Source: Psilocybe azurescens (taxonomy: Eukaryota > Basidiomycota > Agaricomycetes > Agaricales > Agrocybaceae). From it: a stretch of DNA of 64,000 nt. Each line of letters opens with the position of its first letter. Within the stretch, counting starts at the first letter, position 1. The notes beneath the pieces are model-generated. The model was not told the origin of the DNA and did not search any database. It saw only the letters and a program-made list of their open reading frames with translations. The position numbers and the translations under genes are program-made. The stretch lies in contig JAJIRX010000853.1 in the NCBI GenBank assembly GCA_023853785.1, forward strand, positions 124,001 to 188,000, in the 5' to 3' direction. Positions 1 to 11,300 of the stretch are shown piece after piece.

Positions 1-1565
1 ATCAATGATGTATGCAATCATGACCCTATAACATACGACCACTATTTCTCATATCGAAAACTTGGCCTTTTAGGTTCTCTTCATGAGTATTTGGGGTTAT
101 GGCCGCGAGCGAAATGGTATACTGGGAAATATGCTCAATTCGCACCCCTTAGCTTTGAAGAACCTCATGCCTGCTTTGATGCACTTTTACATTGGTCAGT
201 AAAACTTGTGTTCATCGTTCTGACACACAAAATCTAAATAACATGTTTCAGAGGTCGAACAGACTGGTGCAAGTTCTCAATTTTATGATAAATTCAGTAT
301 GTTTCAATCTTTTCTACACAGTAATTTTGACCTATTTAACAAGCAACTTTTAGATGCAAGGTTGGAAAGCCTGTAGTTATCGTTTAAAATTGTCTGACAA
401 ATTTCACCAGGCGAAATATATCCCATATCCTAAAGGTGGTCTGGAACAATCCTACCCATCGCGAAGCGCTCAATATCGAGGCCAAAGTACATTCATTGAA
501 TATCGTGTCTTCGAAAGCGAATGCTAACGGCGAGCAAGGAATGTGGACAAGTTTGTCCGTTTCGTGAATCTCATGATCAACGACGTCACCTACCTCATGG
601 ACGAGTCTTTAAGCGAACTCACGCAAATCCATAACATTCAAGTTGAAATGGATGACAAGGCTACTTGGGAAGCCAAACCTGCTGAATATCGTCGGGAGCG
701 CCAGGGCACGCTTCGCTCCCTTGAGCGACATGCTTCCGGTTACACAACTCTAGGGCGGTCTACGGTCGAGCTCCTCAAGATCTTCACCGCCGAAACGAAG
801 GCGCCGTTCATGATGCCTGAAATTGTCGATCGCCTCGCAGCCATGTTGGACTATAATTTGCAAGCACTCGTTGGTCCAAGGTGCCAGGACCTCATTGTCC
901 GAGAGCCTGAAAAGCTCAAATTCAATCCCCGGGCACTGCTCAGCGATATCATCCAAGTCTTCCTGAACTTGAGCGACCAGCCCCAATTTGTGCAGTCTGT
1001 TGCAGGTGACGGACGCAGTTATACGAAGGAGCTGTTTGACAGGGCCGCGGCAATCGCCATCAAGCGGGGAATCAAGAGTCAGACCGAGATAGATGTGTTC
1101 CGCGCGTTTGTCGACCGAGTTGAGGAGGCAAAGGCTGCGCTGGAAGCTGAAGAGGATCTCGGTGAAGTCCCTGAGGAGTTCTTGGGTGCGTCGTCGTCGT
1201 CTCTTTTTATTTATTGTATCATTTTTGACATGTGCGTTCTACAGACCCGCTCATGTTTACCGTTATGCGGGATCCTGTTCTGCTTCCCTCTTCGAAGACT
1301 ATTCTTGACCGAGCCACGATCAAATCACATCTTTTGTCAGATTCGAAAGATCCATTTAATCGCGCTCCGTTGTCCATAGAGGATGTAGTTCCAGGTCTGT
1401 CTATGGAGCCATTTCCCCTACATACACTACTGAACTCAGCCTTCATACACAGTACCGGAGCTGAAAGCCCGCATCGAAGAATTCTTGATTGAGAGAAGGA
1501 GTAAAAACAAGATTCTAGAGCCTCCACTAGCTTTGCCAGTCGAAGACGCAATGGACACCAGTTAA
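1..1565 (+). CDS. UFD2: Ubiquitin conjugation factor E4 (UFD2), 3' part
   Basis: C-terminal part of the U-box E4 ligase that extends ubiquitin chains on substrates passed on by Cdc48; the 5' end lies before the window. Exons as I read them: 1-9, 74-194, 252-296, 354-360, 411-486, 552-1185, 1245-1394 and 1453-1565. The translation runs through the UFD2 core ([16 protein letters not shown], then [16 protein letters not shown], then [20 protein letters not shown]) and ends in a U-box whose start is [17 protein letters not shown] with a conserved Asp-Pro-Val. A short acidic tail follows. All junctions are in phase, so no frameshift is needed. The exon 5/6 junction works only with the acceptor just before 552. 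Family identity is secure. Confidence 0.93.
354..360 (+). other. 7-nt microexon of UFD2
   Basis: Sequence ATGCAAG between an AG acceptor at 352-353 and a GT donor at 361-362. The flanking introns are 297-353 (57 nt) and 361-410 (50 nt). Joining 252-296, 354-360 and 411-486 restores the conserved FYDKFN followed by ARRNISH in one frame; skipping the exon shifts the frame. The call rests on phase and family conservation, not on transcripts. Confidence 0.72.
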
Positions 1566-1933
1566 TAAACAAGCATAACTTACTAGCTTTGGAGGGTCAA
1601 GAATAGACTTTGATAACGATAACTAGGGTCCTTCGACGTTGTATCAGTATTCATTCTTTCACTGTAAATTTGCATTTGCTGTCGATATATTTTTCATTCT
1701 TGTGTGCGTATATTTTCGGTGATCATGATATTTGGTAGAAACTCTGGAGTATCGACGGCAATGCAGAGCAAATGTGGAGCCTTGCGGGGTAGGACTCTTT
1801 GTCTACGACCAAAAGCAGGTCCCGAAGAACGTACAGCGAGTCGACGTTGTTCAGCTGACGTCGAAAAGGCTTTTCCAGTATAACTACGAGGGGCGGGAAC
1901 ATGATGTCAAACAGAAAAATATTATTACAGCTT

Positions 1934-3601
1934 TTATTCAAAATACCAGACCATGCCACTGTCGCCTGGCTCGGGTGCAAGAACCACACAATCGTCTGTA
2001 AGACCCATCCTACTGACACCGACAAGTGATATTTCCCTGCCAAGCCGCAGCTCGGATTGCACAAAGCCCCATCTGCCTGCCCTACGCTCCCCAGGAGCTT
2101 CATCATAGATGAGCGACACGCCCTGTTTCTCCTGCTGAGCAAGGGCTCGGAGGTGGTCTTTCCATTCGGGAGGCACTCGACGAGCAGGATACTCTGCATC
2201 GACAGAGCCGCCACCCACGCCTTCTTCCTGAGCATAGGACTGTCGTGTGACGACTTTGACACGGGCGCCAACCTCTGTGAGTTGAGCGCGTAGAGCTTCC
2301 CGTTCTTCCGAAGTTTTGTTGAGAAGGGCGTTGACTCGCTGTTGGTCGAAGTCCAGGATGTAGAAGTGATATTTTCGTAACATTTTCTGATATGCCAAAA
2401 CGCGATTGTTGGCGACGGCAGGTAGCGGACCTGACAGGGAGAATGGGAGTACCCGCACGTCATTTTCGACGAGGAGGGATCTGAGGAAGTGCAAACGGCG
2501 TGAACGGGGATTGTCCTGTTACAAGAGGAAAGATGAGTAAATAGCGTAGACTTATCGTGGCACATCGTGGAAGGTGCTACGTACAGCAATTTCTTTAGTG
2601 AAAAATGCTCGGTTGAACACCGCAATTCTGTCGAAAGAATGCACGATAATGTCGCTTGTATTTGTATTGCCTTCTGTTGCTACACCCATTCCTTTCGTGT
2701 TGCGCTCGTGCGATGTGCCGCCTGGGGAGAATGATCGTGCAGTAGACTGAGTCTCAGGCAGATGGTTGACGTTGAAACTCGTCAACGCGAGCTGCTCTTG
2801 TCCGTTCTGATCGTCGGTCAATCCAGCGAGGGCGACTTGATGCTCAAATAGGAAAGAGTACTCTGCAGCATGCTATCCAAGAGGATAAAAACTAAGCTTG
2901 GAATGTGAGAAATATAGACCCTTACACGCATTGGATCAGGAATTCTAGTGCGCCTGAACGCGCCGGACGTCGTGTCCCATTCCAAGATCTGATCAGCGAA
3001 TAGAGCAGTCGTATTCGAACTGTCTGTGTCGCTACCAAGGCGGACTTGATGAGGAGTCACAGCTTCGTCAGAGGCGTTCGTAGAGCCAGATGAGATGCAG
3101 AGATAGACCTTCGAATTGAAAACGCGAAGATCTCCATATGCAGCCTGGACGGAGATCGAGTCTTCGCGTTCTAAAAACCCGTCAAGTCGGTGTATTCTTA
3201 ATTTGAGCATACTGTCGCTATTCAGAAAGAATAGAGTCAGATTGCTGGATGGAAGAGTTCCTCCATGACCAGACTGAATTTACCTAGCAATCCACTCGGC
3301 TGACGCAAACTTGGTCGTTTCCAACAATGCAACACGATCAGCAGCGTACTCCAGCTCTTGTGCAGCTCGAGCTAGTGTGATCAACCCTTCACTCCCCTAC
3401 AGATCCATTTGAATCAATGTCTGTAAGGTAAATGACTGTCCGTTTCGTGTTCCTGATGAAGGAGAACCAATGAAGAATCAGACCATTCAACACAGATGTT
3501 CCTTCACGATCCCAGATTCCGGCAGAGACAAACTCGTCGTTGGTGGGCCACAAGAGCTCTTTAGAACGCACCGAGGTGCCAGTCAACCAGGAGGTAGGCA
3601 T
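1934..3601 (-). CDS. Hypothetical protein, family not recognised
   Basis: Four to five exons on the minus strand from ATG at 3601 to the stop at 1934, about 480-500 residues. The N-terminal part (3389-3601) is Trp/Leu rich; the middle exon (about 2930-3206) is polar and Ser/Asp/Thr rich; the last exon (1934 to about 2515) reads LHFLRSLLVENDVRVLPFSL followed by a charged helical stretch with QQRVNALLNKTSEEREALRAQ. No signal peptide, transmembrane segment or catalytic motif is visible. Continuous frames, plausible introns and a TATA box just upstream support a real gene. No function is proposed. Confidence 0.6.
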
Positions 3602-3636
3602 GATGACGAGGTTAGGGACAAGCTATCGATGGCCAT

Positions 3637-3643
3637 TATATAG
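3637..3643 (-). promoter_or_regulatory. TATA box of the gene starting at 3601
   Basis: Minus-strand TATATAA about 36-42 bp before the ATG at 3601. The spacing would give a very short 5' leader. Confidence 0.4.
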
Positions 3644-3860
3644 AGAACTCAAATAAGGGCCGTGGTGGAAAGAAGAAAAGGGATGAAAGCCGTCCCCATG
3701 AGGAATCCACCAACACGTGGAGAATATGATGGCAAGGCCCAGAATAGCAGCTTGAAGACAAGGGACTTGTAGCCAGAGACTGGCATACTGTAGTCGTATA
3801 AATATAATCTACAAGGATTGATAGTACTGAAACATAATTAAGGACATATAAAATTACTCG

Positions 3861-6800
3861 TTACCCAACACATAGACTCTCGCCTACGCTCAAATCGCAG
3901 TTGGCATCTAGGAACGGATTCAGAGCGTCCAACTGTTGCTGCGTGATGCTCTGACTCTGCGTAATGGCAAAGCAGAAATCGCCAGGTTGCACCACATAGA
4001 TCTTCTTACATGCATTTCCGCCACCGCCCACGCAATATGCCTCACCAACCAGGATATTTGAGCAGTCGTGCGACACCTCCGGATTCCACCTGAAGAAATC
4101 GGCTGCTGCGATTTTGGAGGTGGTCTCGATTGTAGGGCAGTTGTCGCCCGAGACGACAGTGTAGTAGCTTGTGCAGTTGCTGAGGGAGCCAGTGGCTAGA
4201 TTTGCTGGAGGGGGTGGAGGGCCGTTGCCGGATGAACTGGATGAGTTGAAGGCGACGCAGTATGCTAGGCCTAGCTGGATGTTGGTACACTGACTGTTGA
4301 TTTCAGGATTCCACGTCGTAATGTCCGTCAACGTGATGTCAAACTTGCTTTCCATGACAGAGCAGGTATCGCCCGATATGACGGTGTAATATCCCAGACA
4401 GCCATCTGTGATTGTTCCCGGTGCCACATTACTAGGCGGGCCTGTTGAGGTCGACAAGCTGGAGACAACACAGTAAGCCAAGCCAAGCTGGAGGTTGGTG
4501 CACTGGCTATTGATTTCTGGATTCCAAGTCGTGATATCGGTCAATGTGATGTTGTACTTGTCCTCCATAACACTGCAAGTATCTCCCGAAATAACAGTGT
4601 AATACGCCGTACAACCATCTGTAATCGTCCCAGGTGCAACATTGCTAGGCGGACCAGTTGAAGTGGAAGAATTAGAGGCAACGCAGTATGCGAGGCCCAG
4701 CTGGAGATTGGTGCACTGGCTGTTGATCTCGGGATTCCATGTCGTAATATCCGTCAAAGTAATATTGAAACTGTTTTCCATGACACTGCAAGTATCGCCC
4801 GACATGATGGTATAATAAGCTATACACCCATCTGTAATCGTTCCAGGTGCAACATTGTCTGGCGGTCCAGTAGAACTCGATGCCGAGAAGGGAACAGTTG
4901 GTAGAACGCAATAAGCAAGCCCTAGAATAAGGTTGCTACAATCACCTGCTAGGCCAGGGAGTTCAGCTGATCGAACTGGACGTTCGTAAGCGCGAACTCG
5001 TTTTCAATGGAACCACATCCATCGCCGTTTTGGACAGTGTAATATTGTGCACAGGCGGTAGTGGCGTTGGCGTATGCGTTGGTTGGGCGAGACGCAGTGG
5101 GTAAGGTATAATTGCCTTCTGGGAAGAGAATGCAAATAGCGGAGCCTACAGCTGGCAGGGATCCACTGCTGAGCTCGAGATTCCACGTGGCAAGCAGAGG
5201 TGCACTAACACCGACCAACGTGGAGACAGTGTCTAGAGTGTCGCCAGCCTGCCATCGGGTGAATTAGTATCGCGCGAAAGAGGATAGAGAACCAGTGTAT
5301 TTACCTGGATGTCGTAGTAACCTCCACAAGCGACGGGACGAGTGCCATCAGCGATATTCGTTGGAGCAGAAACCCCAGCAGCCGTGACGGGACTTGTAGT
5401 GTAGGTAATGGTATAGTTCGCCGTAGGGAGAGGATAGCTGATGACAGTCGCACTAGTGTAATTCGTCGTAGGGAGGGGGCTGAAGTAACAGTGGAGAGCG
5501 GCGGATATGGAGCTACACAGTAATAATAGCCCAGCCACAGGTTGGTACAATTATCATCGACCTCTGGACATAATGGTGTGAGCGGGAGAAAGAAGAACGA
5601 GAGGCCATTGAAACTTACCAGGGTTAAGGATGAGGAAGTCACTGAAGGTGATGTAATTGGTGAGACAAACAGTTTGGCAGATATCGCCATCCTGGACGAG
5701 GTAATACCGTCCACATGCGGAGGTAGTACCGCTGACCGTCGGCGTTGGAACAGGTGCAACAGCCGTAGGCGTAGCAGATGGACTCCCTTGGCTAGCTGCC
5801 CCCACGGATGGCCATCCTCCATTCGGGCTCAGACAGATGGTTTTCCCAACGCGAAGTGAAATCAGTTGGCAGTATGTCCCAAGATCAGGGTTGAAGGATT
5901 GGATTTGGGATGCGGTGACGTTGAGGTTTGTGCCGGGGACTTTGCCTGCTAGTAGAGCGACGGACCGACAAGTGTCGTTGACGGCGATGATATAGGTGGT
6001 GCATTGTTGAGGAACGCACAGCACAGCGCCCGCAGGAATGGAGCAGTCGGCATTGAGGAATGTGTTTGACGAAAAGACGTCATACTCGCTCACGCTGTAC
6101 TGAGCAGCAACGCGGGCACAATTCGTTGTCTGGCTGGCCGTGATGTTTCGCCCACTGAGCGTACAATCGACAGTAGGTGCAGCAGTAGCATTCACCCCAA
6201 AGGGAGCAGACATGATCACTTGGTCACCAGGAGCGGCTGTGACGTTGTAGTTGTCAAAGTTTCTAGAAGAAAAAGTTGGTCAGATACGGGAAGCTGAGGC
6301 GGTTGAAGGTACATACACGCCACACGTGGCTACGGCACTTGAGAGAAGGTCTGCCAAGTCGATTGAATAACTCGTGGGGTTAGATAGCGTGGCATTTAGC
6401 GTCTCGAGGGTACAGTATGTGCATAGTTCGTTGGTCGGGAGCGACAAGAGACCATTCGTGGTGTTGTACGACTCGACTATGGGCCCGCAAAATTCTCCAC
6501 TGTCCGGGGTCTTTAAGACACTGCACTGTGTATGGACCACTAACATAGTCGAGTGCCAGGGTTGGGGCGTATGTATTGTTACTCGAGTCGGTAATCATGT
6601 AATTTCCGCATGCTGAAACGACACCTGCACGATATGACTCGAGCCCGACAATGCAGTCATTGGTGCAGACAAGTTTGAAGATCGTCTGAGAAGAGGTATG
6701 GGCTGAGACTAGAATAAACGGATTCATCAGCAAGAGGCTGACCGAAAAATGGGAACTAAGTGCTCACGCCATGAGAGGAACGGTTGAGTTACAAGGTATT

Positions 6801-7148
6801 GTTGCTGTCAAGGCAGCTGCACACGCGCTGGAAGGTGCGGGATTGGTCGGAAGGGAGTCCGACGTATAGATCTGCAAACTGTCGCTGGCATTTGTCGCGA
6901 ATGTGGCGAAAGAGTTGGATACTTCCAGGTCCAAGGACAGATTTGATGATATAAGGGTGTCCTTAGGTGTAGTAGTATTAGACCGAGAGTCAGATAACTG
7001 TTTGAGCAAGCTGGCATGGAAGGCATCGTTATGTGCATGCTCATGTCCCTTGAGCTTTCTCTGGAAATCAGAGCGCCCATCGGCGACAAAGGAAGAGCAG
7101 AAAGGGAACGAAAAGATGAGGCAGGTATTTTCGAATCCCTCCTGCCAT
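3861..7148 (-). CDS. Secreted multi-LysM protein (about ten LysM modules)
   Basis: Predicted extracellular chitin- or peptidoglycan-binding protein. The ATG at 7148 opens a hydrophobic leader. A Cys-rich N-terminal half (about 6000-7080) precedes LysM modules, each with a YYTV-x-SGDTC start, a WNPEIN-like middle and a C-x-N-L-x-x-G-x-x-YCV end. Modules lie roughly at 6060-6180, 5850-6000, 5520-5720, 5170-5350, 4930-5060, three near-identical ones at 4252-4890, 4020-4190 and 3861-4010. The last ends GESLCVG before the stop. No catalytic domain is seen. It is divergent from the GH18 chitinase at 8379, an arrangement known for long LysM proteins and subgroup C chitinases of ascomycetes. Suspected single-base errors: 6506-6509 (+1), 5475-5479 (-1), and one between the leader and residue 25. 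Whether it is anchored, an effector or a self-wall protein cannot be told. Confidence 0.85.
4252..4890 (-). repeat. Three tandem 213-bp LysM units
   Basis: Three head-to-tail units at 4252-4464, 4465-4677 and 4678-4890. Each starts at the codons for AYCV and carries the sentence ITLTDITTWNPEINSQCTN, the SGDTCSVME motif and a Ser/Thr/Pro linker. The period is 213 bp, i.e. 71 residues. Neighbouring modules are much more divergent, so this is a recent in-frame expansion. Confidence 0.85.
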
Positions 7149-8378
7149 TATAGCCACTGAGGAGAAAAAGTTGGGCATCTAGGGATAAAAGGCATGAGCT
7201 ATGAGATTATATTCGGCATACAGATGAAGCCGTATGAATCTCTCTAGCCATTGGCGCCGGACGGTGAATTCAGGAAGCAATTTGGAAAGGGCACCATGAG
7301 GCTCTCTGCTTCGTCTTGACAGATGTATTCGGAAGAGACCTTATCCCATGTGGGTGTAACGTTTGTTCTGGTGGAATGATAGAAGAATGTTGACGTGAAC
7401 CAGGATTCCCGAAATTCTACCCTGATCAGACTCAGATACAGAGTCTCACACATCCATCAGTCCCCTGGACCTTTGGTGGCGGTGCCGTAAATTGCTCAAT
7501 TTAGCAGATTACTATTTTGGAAATTAATTCTCACAATGCTATCAACGCATAGGCGCCTACGGAGCGAATTATCTTTCATCCATCCCTCTCTTGTTCTTCT
7601 CACCATATCAGCCGCCTTGCCTACCTGTCTGCACTTTTCCATCCTCGTTCTCCGTTTTGTTGTTTATACGATGACAATAGAACGGCTCTTTCTAGTCATC
7701 AAGTCGGTCTCGATCTCTGAAATGTGTAATCGAAATAGCACAATGGCGGTCCCGTTAATGCCGCTTGAGGCCGTACGACAAGTTTAAAAATAGAGAAAGG
7801 TCATATGTGTAATGCCAACGCAGCATTTGACTCCTATATAGGTAAGTAAATCCTAGCTTCATCTTTCAAAAGCTTGAAAAAGATTAAAGTGACATCGCGA
7901 GAAATATTTAGGCATAAGATCACAACCAGGAACATATCTCGTCTCTATGTACAACTGAACGGCTCAGAACGGATGTCTTAAAAATAGAACATTCAGCTTC
8001 AGCATCGCTACTGGGGGCGCTATGAGCGGCTTTCGGGGCAAAGGTACAAAGCACATGGCTCTGGAGTACCATATATGGGCCACCGCTTCCATTGTACTTG
8101 CGAAATCTGGCAGGTCGACCGCCATCTGTGCTCATCTGTGTTTGCCGCTGGAGGAGAACTGAATTCCGACCTCTTCGCTGATAACGTTAACGATATACAG
8201 ACCGAGAATTCTCTCGCTTCTTCTCTTCCTCACCCTATGGTACCTTACATTTCTGTAGGAAAGTGTCTTATTGCCTCTGTGCCTCTCCGGACATTCCGAA
8301 ATCAATTATAAACGCCCCCAGATTCAATGCGAGATGAAACAAAAGCTCTGGGTCGGGCTTTCGTAGCAGCGTTCCAGG
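7149..8378. promoter_or_regulatory. Shared divergent promoter region, LysM protein / GH18 chitinase
   Basis: 1.2 kb between the two start codons with no supported gene. The ORFs in it are short and lack family features. It must hold the promoters of both genes; no specific operator is identified. Confidence 0.6.
8307..8312 (+). promoter_or_regulatory. TATA box of the chitinase gene
   Basis: TATAAA 67 bp before the ATG at 8379, followed by a short C-rich leader. The position suits a core promoter. Confidence 0.5.
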
Positions 8379-11300
8379 ATGCTGGTCCTCGCTGTGTCAC
8401 TTCTCTCCCGTGAGCTGCTCTTCAATATTTTCCGAAGTCGTTTTCTGACACTCTCCCCTAGTCTTGGGAATACCTAATCTAGTCGTCGCCCAAGGCAACT
8501 CTACAGGCTTACCCATTGGAAGTTGTACCGCAACTATTCCATGTGCCAACGGCGCCTGCTGCAACTCAGCATCTGGTTTCTGCGGGTGGGTCGCATCTGT
8601 TCAACGTCGAGATATCGCACATCTAAAAATCTTCTCAGATTTGGCCCAGATTTCTGTACCCCTCTGTCTTCCGGTGGCCCATGTACTTCAAACTGCAATG
8701 CATTGGCGGACTGTGGTCCATTCGCTGCCGCTGAGAATCGTACATGTCCTCTGAACGTTTGCTGTAGTCAGGTCTGTATCTCCTTGTCTCCACCTTCTGT
8801 CAGCTCATTGTAATATATATTATAGTTTGGTTTCTGTGGTACTACTGAAGGTAAACGTTGTCTGGTACTATGTGGTAGGTATCGTTCGGTGACCGAAGTG
8901 TGTTTCAGAGTTCTGTGGTGCTGGGTGCCAGTCGTTCTGCAGTCCTCCTGCACAAGAGTCTTGCGGAGACAACCAAGCGACCGCATTACATCGACGTATT
9001 GGTTACTACGAAGTAATCATCATTCCCATATCCACGTCTTGATTAATTAATTGTTTGCTTAACAGGGGTGGGCAGTATCCAGTGACAGTCGCGCTTGCAA
9101 TGTCTATCCTCCAGAATTAATTTCAGCAGAGACCCTGACCCACAGTAAGAGATTTGACAATCTATATGGCATTTGTACTCATTTATCGTCAGTCAATTTC
9201 GCATTTGCTCTCATCTCCGAGGACTTCCTTCTGCAGGAGATGAGTGTCAACGACAATATCCTTTGGATGCGAACTACTGCGTTGAAGCAGAAGAACCCCG
9301 CCCTGAAGGTCTTCCTGTCAGTGGGTGGATGGAGTTTTAATGACCCAGTATGTTTGGAGACTTCTAATTGGTGATATGGCTCTAACAGACTGGATAGCCG
9401 ACGCAACATATTTTTAGTAATCTGGTTGGAAGTCTCGATGCCACCAATACCTTTATCGAGAATACACTGTCGGTCTTGCAGGCATATGGTTTCGATGGGA
9501 TTGATATCGATTGGGAATACCCTGTGGCCCCCGAACGCGGCGGAGTACCTGCAGATAAAGCAAACTATCCTATATTCATGTCTAGAGTCAAAGCAGCTTT
9601 TGCCCCTCGCGGATATGGACTAACTTTCACGGCGCCCTCAAGTTATTGGTATCTCCAACATTTTGACCTCCCATCGCTTCTGGAGTCGGCTGATTGGGTA
9701 TGTCCGTCGTACTTCCGCCATTACAGCTCTTGCTCAACTGATTTTAGGTCAATATCATGACTTATGACCTCCACGGCACCTGGGACAGTACAGATCCATT
9801 CATTGGACCTTTCGTCCTAGCCCACACAAATTTAACTGAAATTATGGATACAATGCAATTGTTCCGAAATGTCGGCGTCAATCCTTCGCAGATGGTGATG
9901 GGAATCGGCTTCTATGGCCGCTCTTTCACGCTTGTCGACGGGGTTAGTCTCTTCCATCTCATCATCATGCGTTCGGTGACTGATAAGCTCTTTACTGATT
10001 TAGCAATGCAACACACCGGGGTGTCCTTTCTCCGGTGGAGGTGATCCGGGCGAGTGCTCGCTGAGTTCTGGGACTCTTATGTTCTCAGAAATTGAAAAGC
10101 TCTTGGACACTACTAGCGACCTCATCCCAGTATTTGATGAGGCTGCTGCTGTCAAGTACATCACATGGAACGATAATCAATGGGTATCGGTACGCGTTAG
10201 CTGAGTATTTTGTGGCGCATTGGATACTCACGCGGTGTGCTAGTACGACGATGCTCAGACATTGCAAATGAAATTGAACTATGCGAATAGCATTTGTCTC
10301 GGAGGTTGATTATTTGAATTCATGCCTCTTACAGATGCTAATAAAACTATCAAGGTACCATGATATGGTCCGTTGATCAGGACGACAGTAGTTACAGTGC
10401 CCTCAGTGGCTTGTATCCAGACATCGATATCAATAATCCCTCCTTAGTCGAGTCGGGCAACCAATGCCAAGTCACTGGTATGTTCTCTGTCTGAAAATTT
10501 CTTGCCTTTCTCAATGAAAATTAATCAGGATGTGGCCAACAATGTCCATCTGGATATGATTCGCTCACCACGCTGACCCAAGTCCCCAACATGGTGGGGT
10601 CATGCCCAAAAAATAATCCTGCGCGCCTTTGCTGTCCAAAAGGCAACGAGCCTCAAAATTGCTCTTGGCGTGGAGGCGGAGGAACAAGCTGTAATGCCCA
10701 ATGCAATGTTGGCGAAGTTGTCCTAGCTCTGGATGAGACTGGAGATGACGGCCATCCGACTTGCATTCAGGGATACAAGGCCTTCTGTTGTTCTTCAGGT
10801 GATCCAGAACCTGGAGCATGCTTTGGTGGATGTAAGTACTTTGGAATTACTCTCGTACTGTGGCAAATTATTCACTTTGTCCAATTTCTTCAGCTTGCAA
10901 TGCGGATTCATGTGCTTCTCCATATGTCGTACAAACGCACGTGAAACAAGGAAGCGCCGACAATGGAATTTCTTGCGAGTCCGAAAAGGGAGCAGTCTGT
11001 CCCGAAATTTGTCAATCCAACACGAAGCCAGTCTGCTGTAATTGTAAGATTTCGAGTACCATTCGACATTCCATGTCACTGAAAATTGACCTCATCAGCT
11101 GGTTACACCAACTGTCGATGGGTTGGAGATCCACCGAATTGCTTGAACGCAGTGTGTAGCGCCGGTCAAATTGCGATATGTGAGCATTCTTTATGCCGTT
11201 GGAATGGCAGACCTGACCAGTCAGTCATTTAGTTAGCGACATTCAGGGAGATGCAAGTTCTCAGTGCGTTGGCAAGAATAAACGTTTTTATTGCTGTGAC

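Noticed and set aside
487..551. Apparent frameshift in UFD2 before FVRFVNLM
   Set aside because: Using the acceptor at 550-551 instead of 537-538 joins EAK to FVRFVNLM in phase, so no error is needed.
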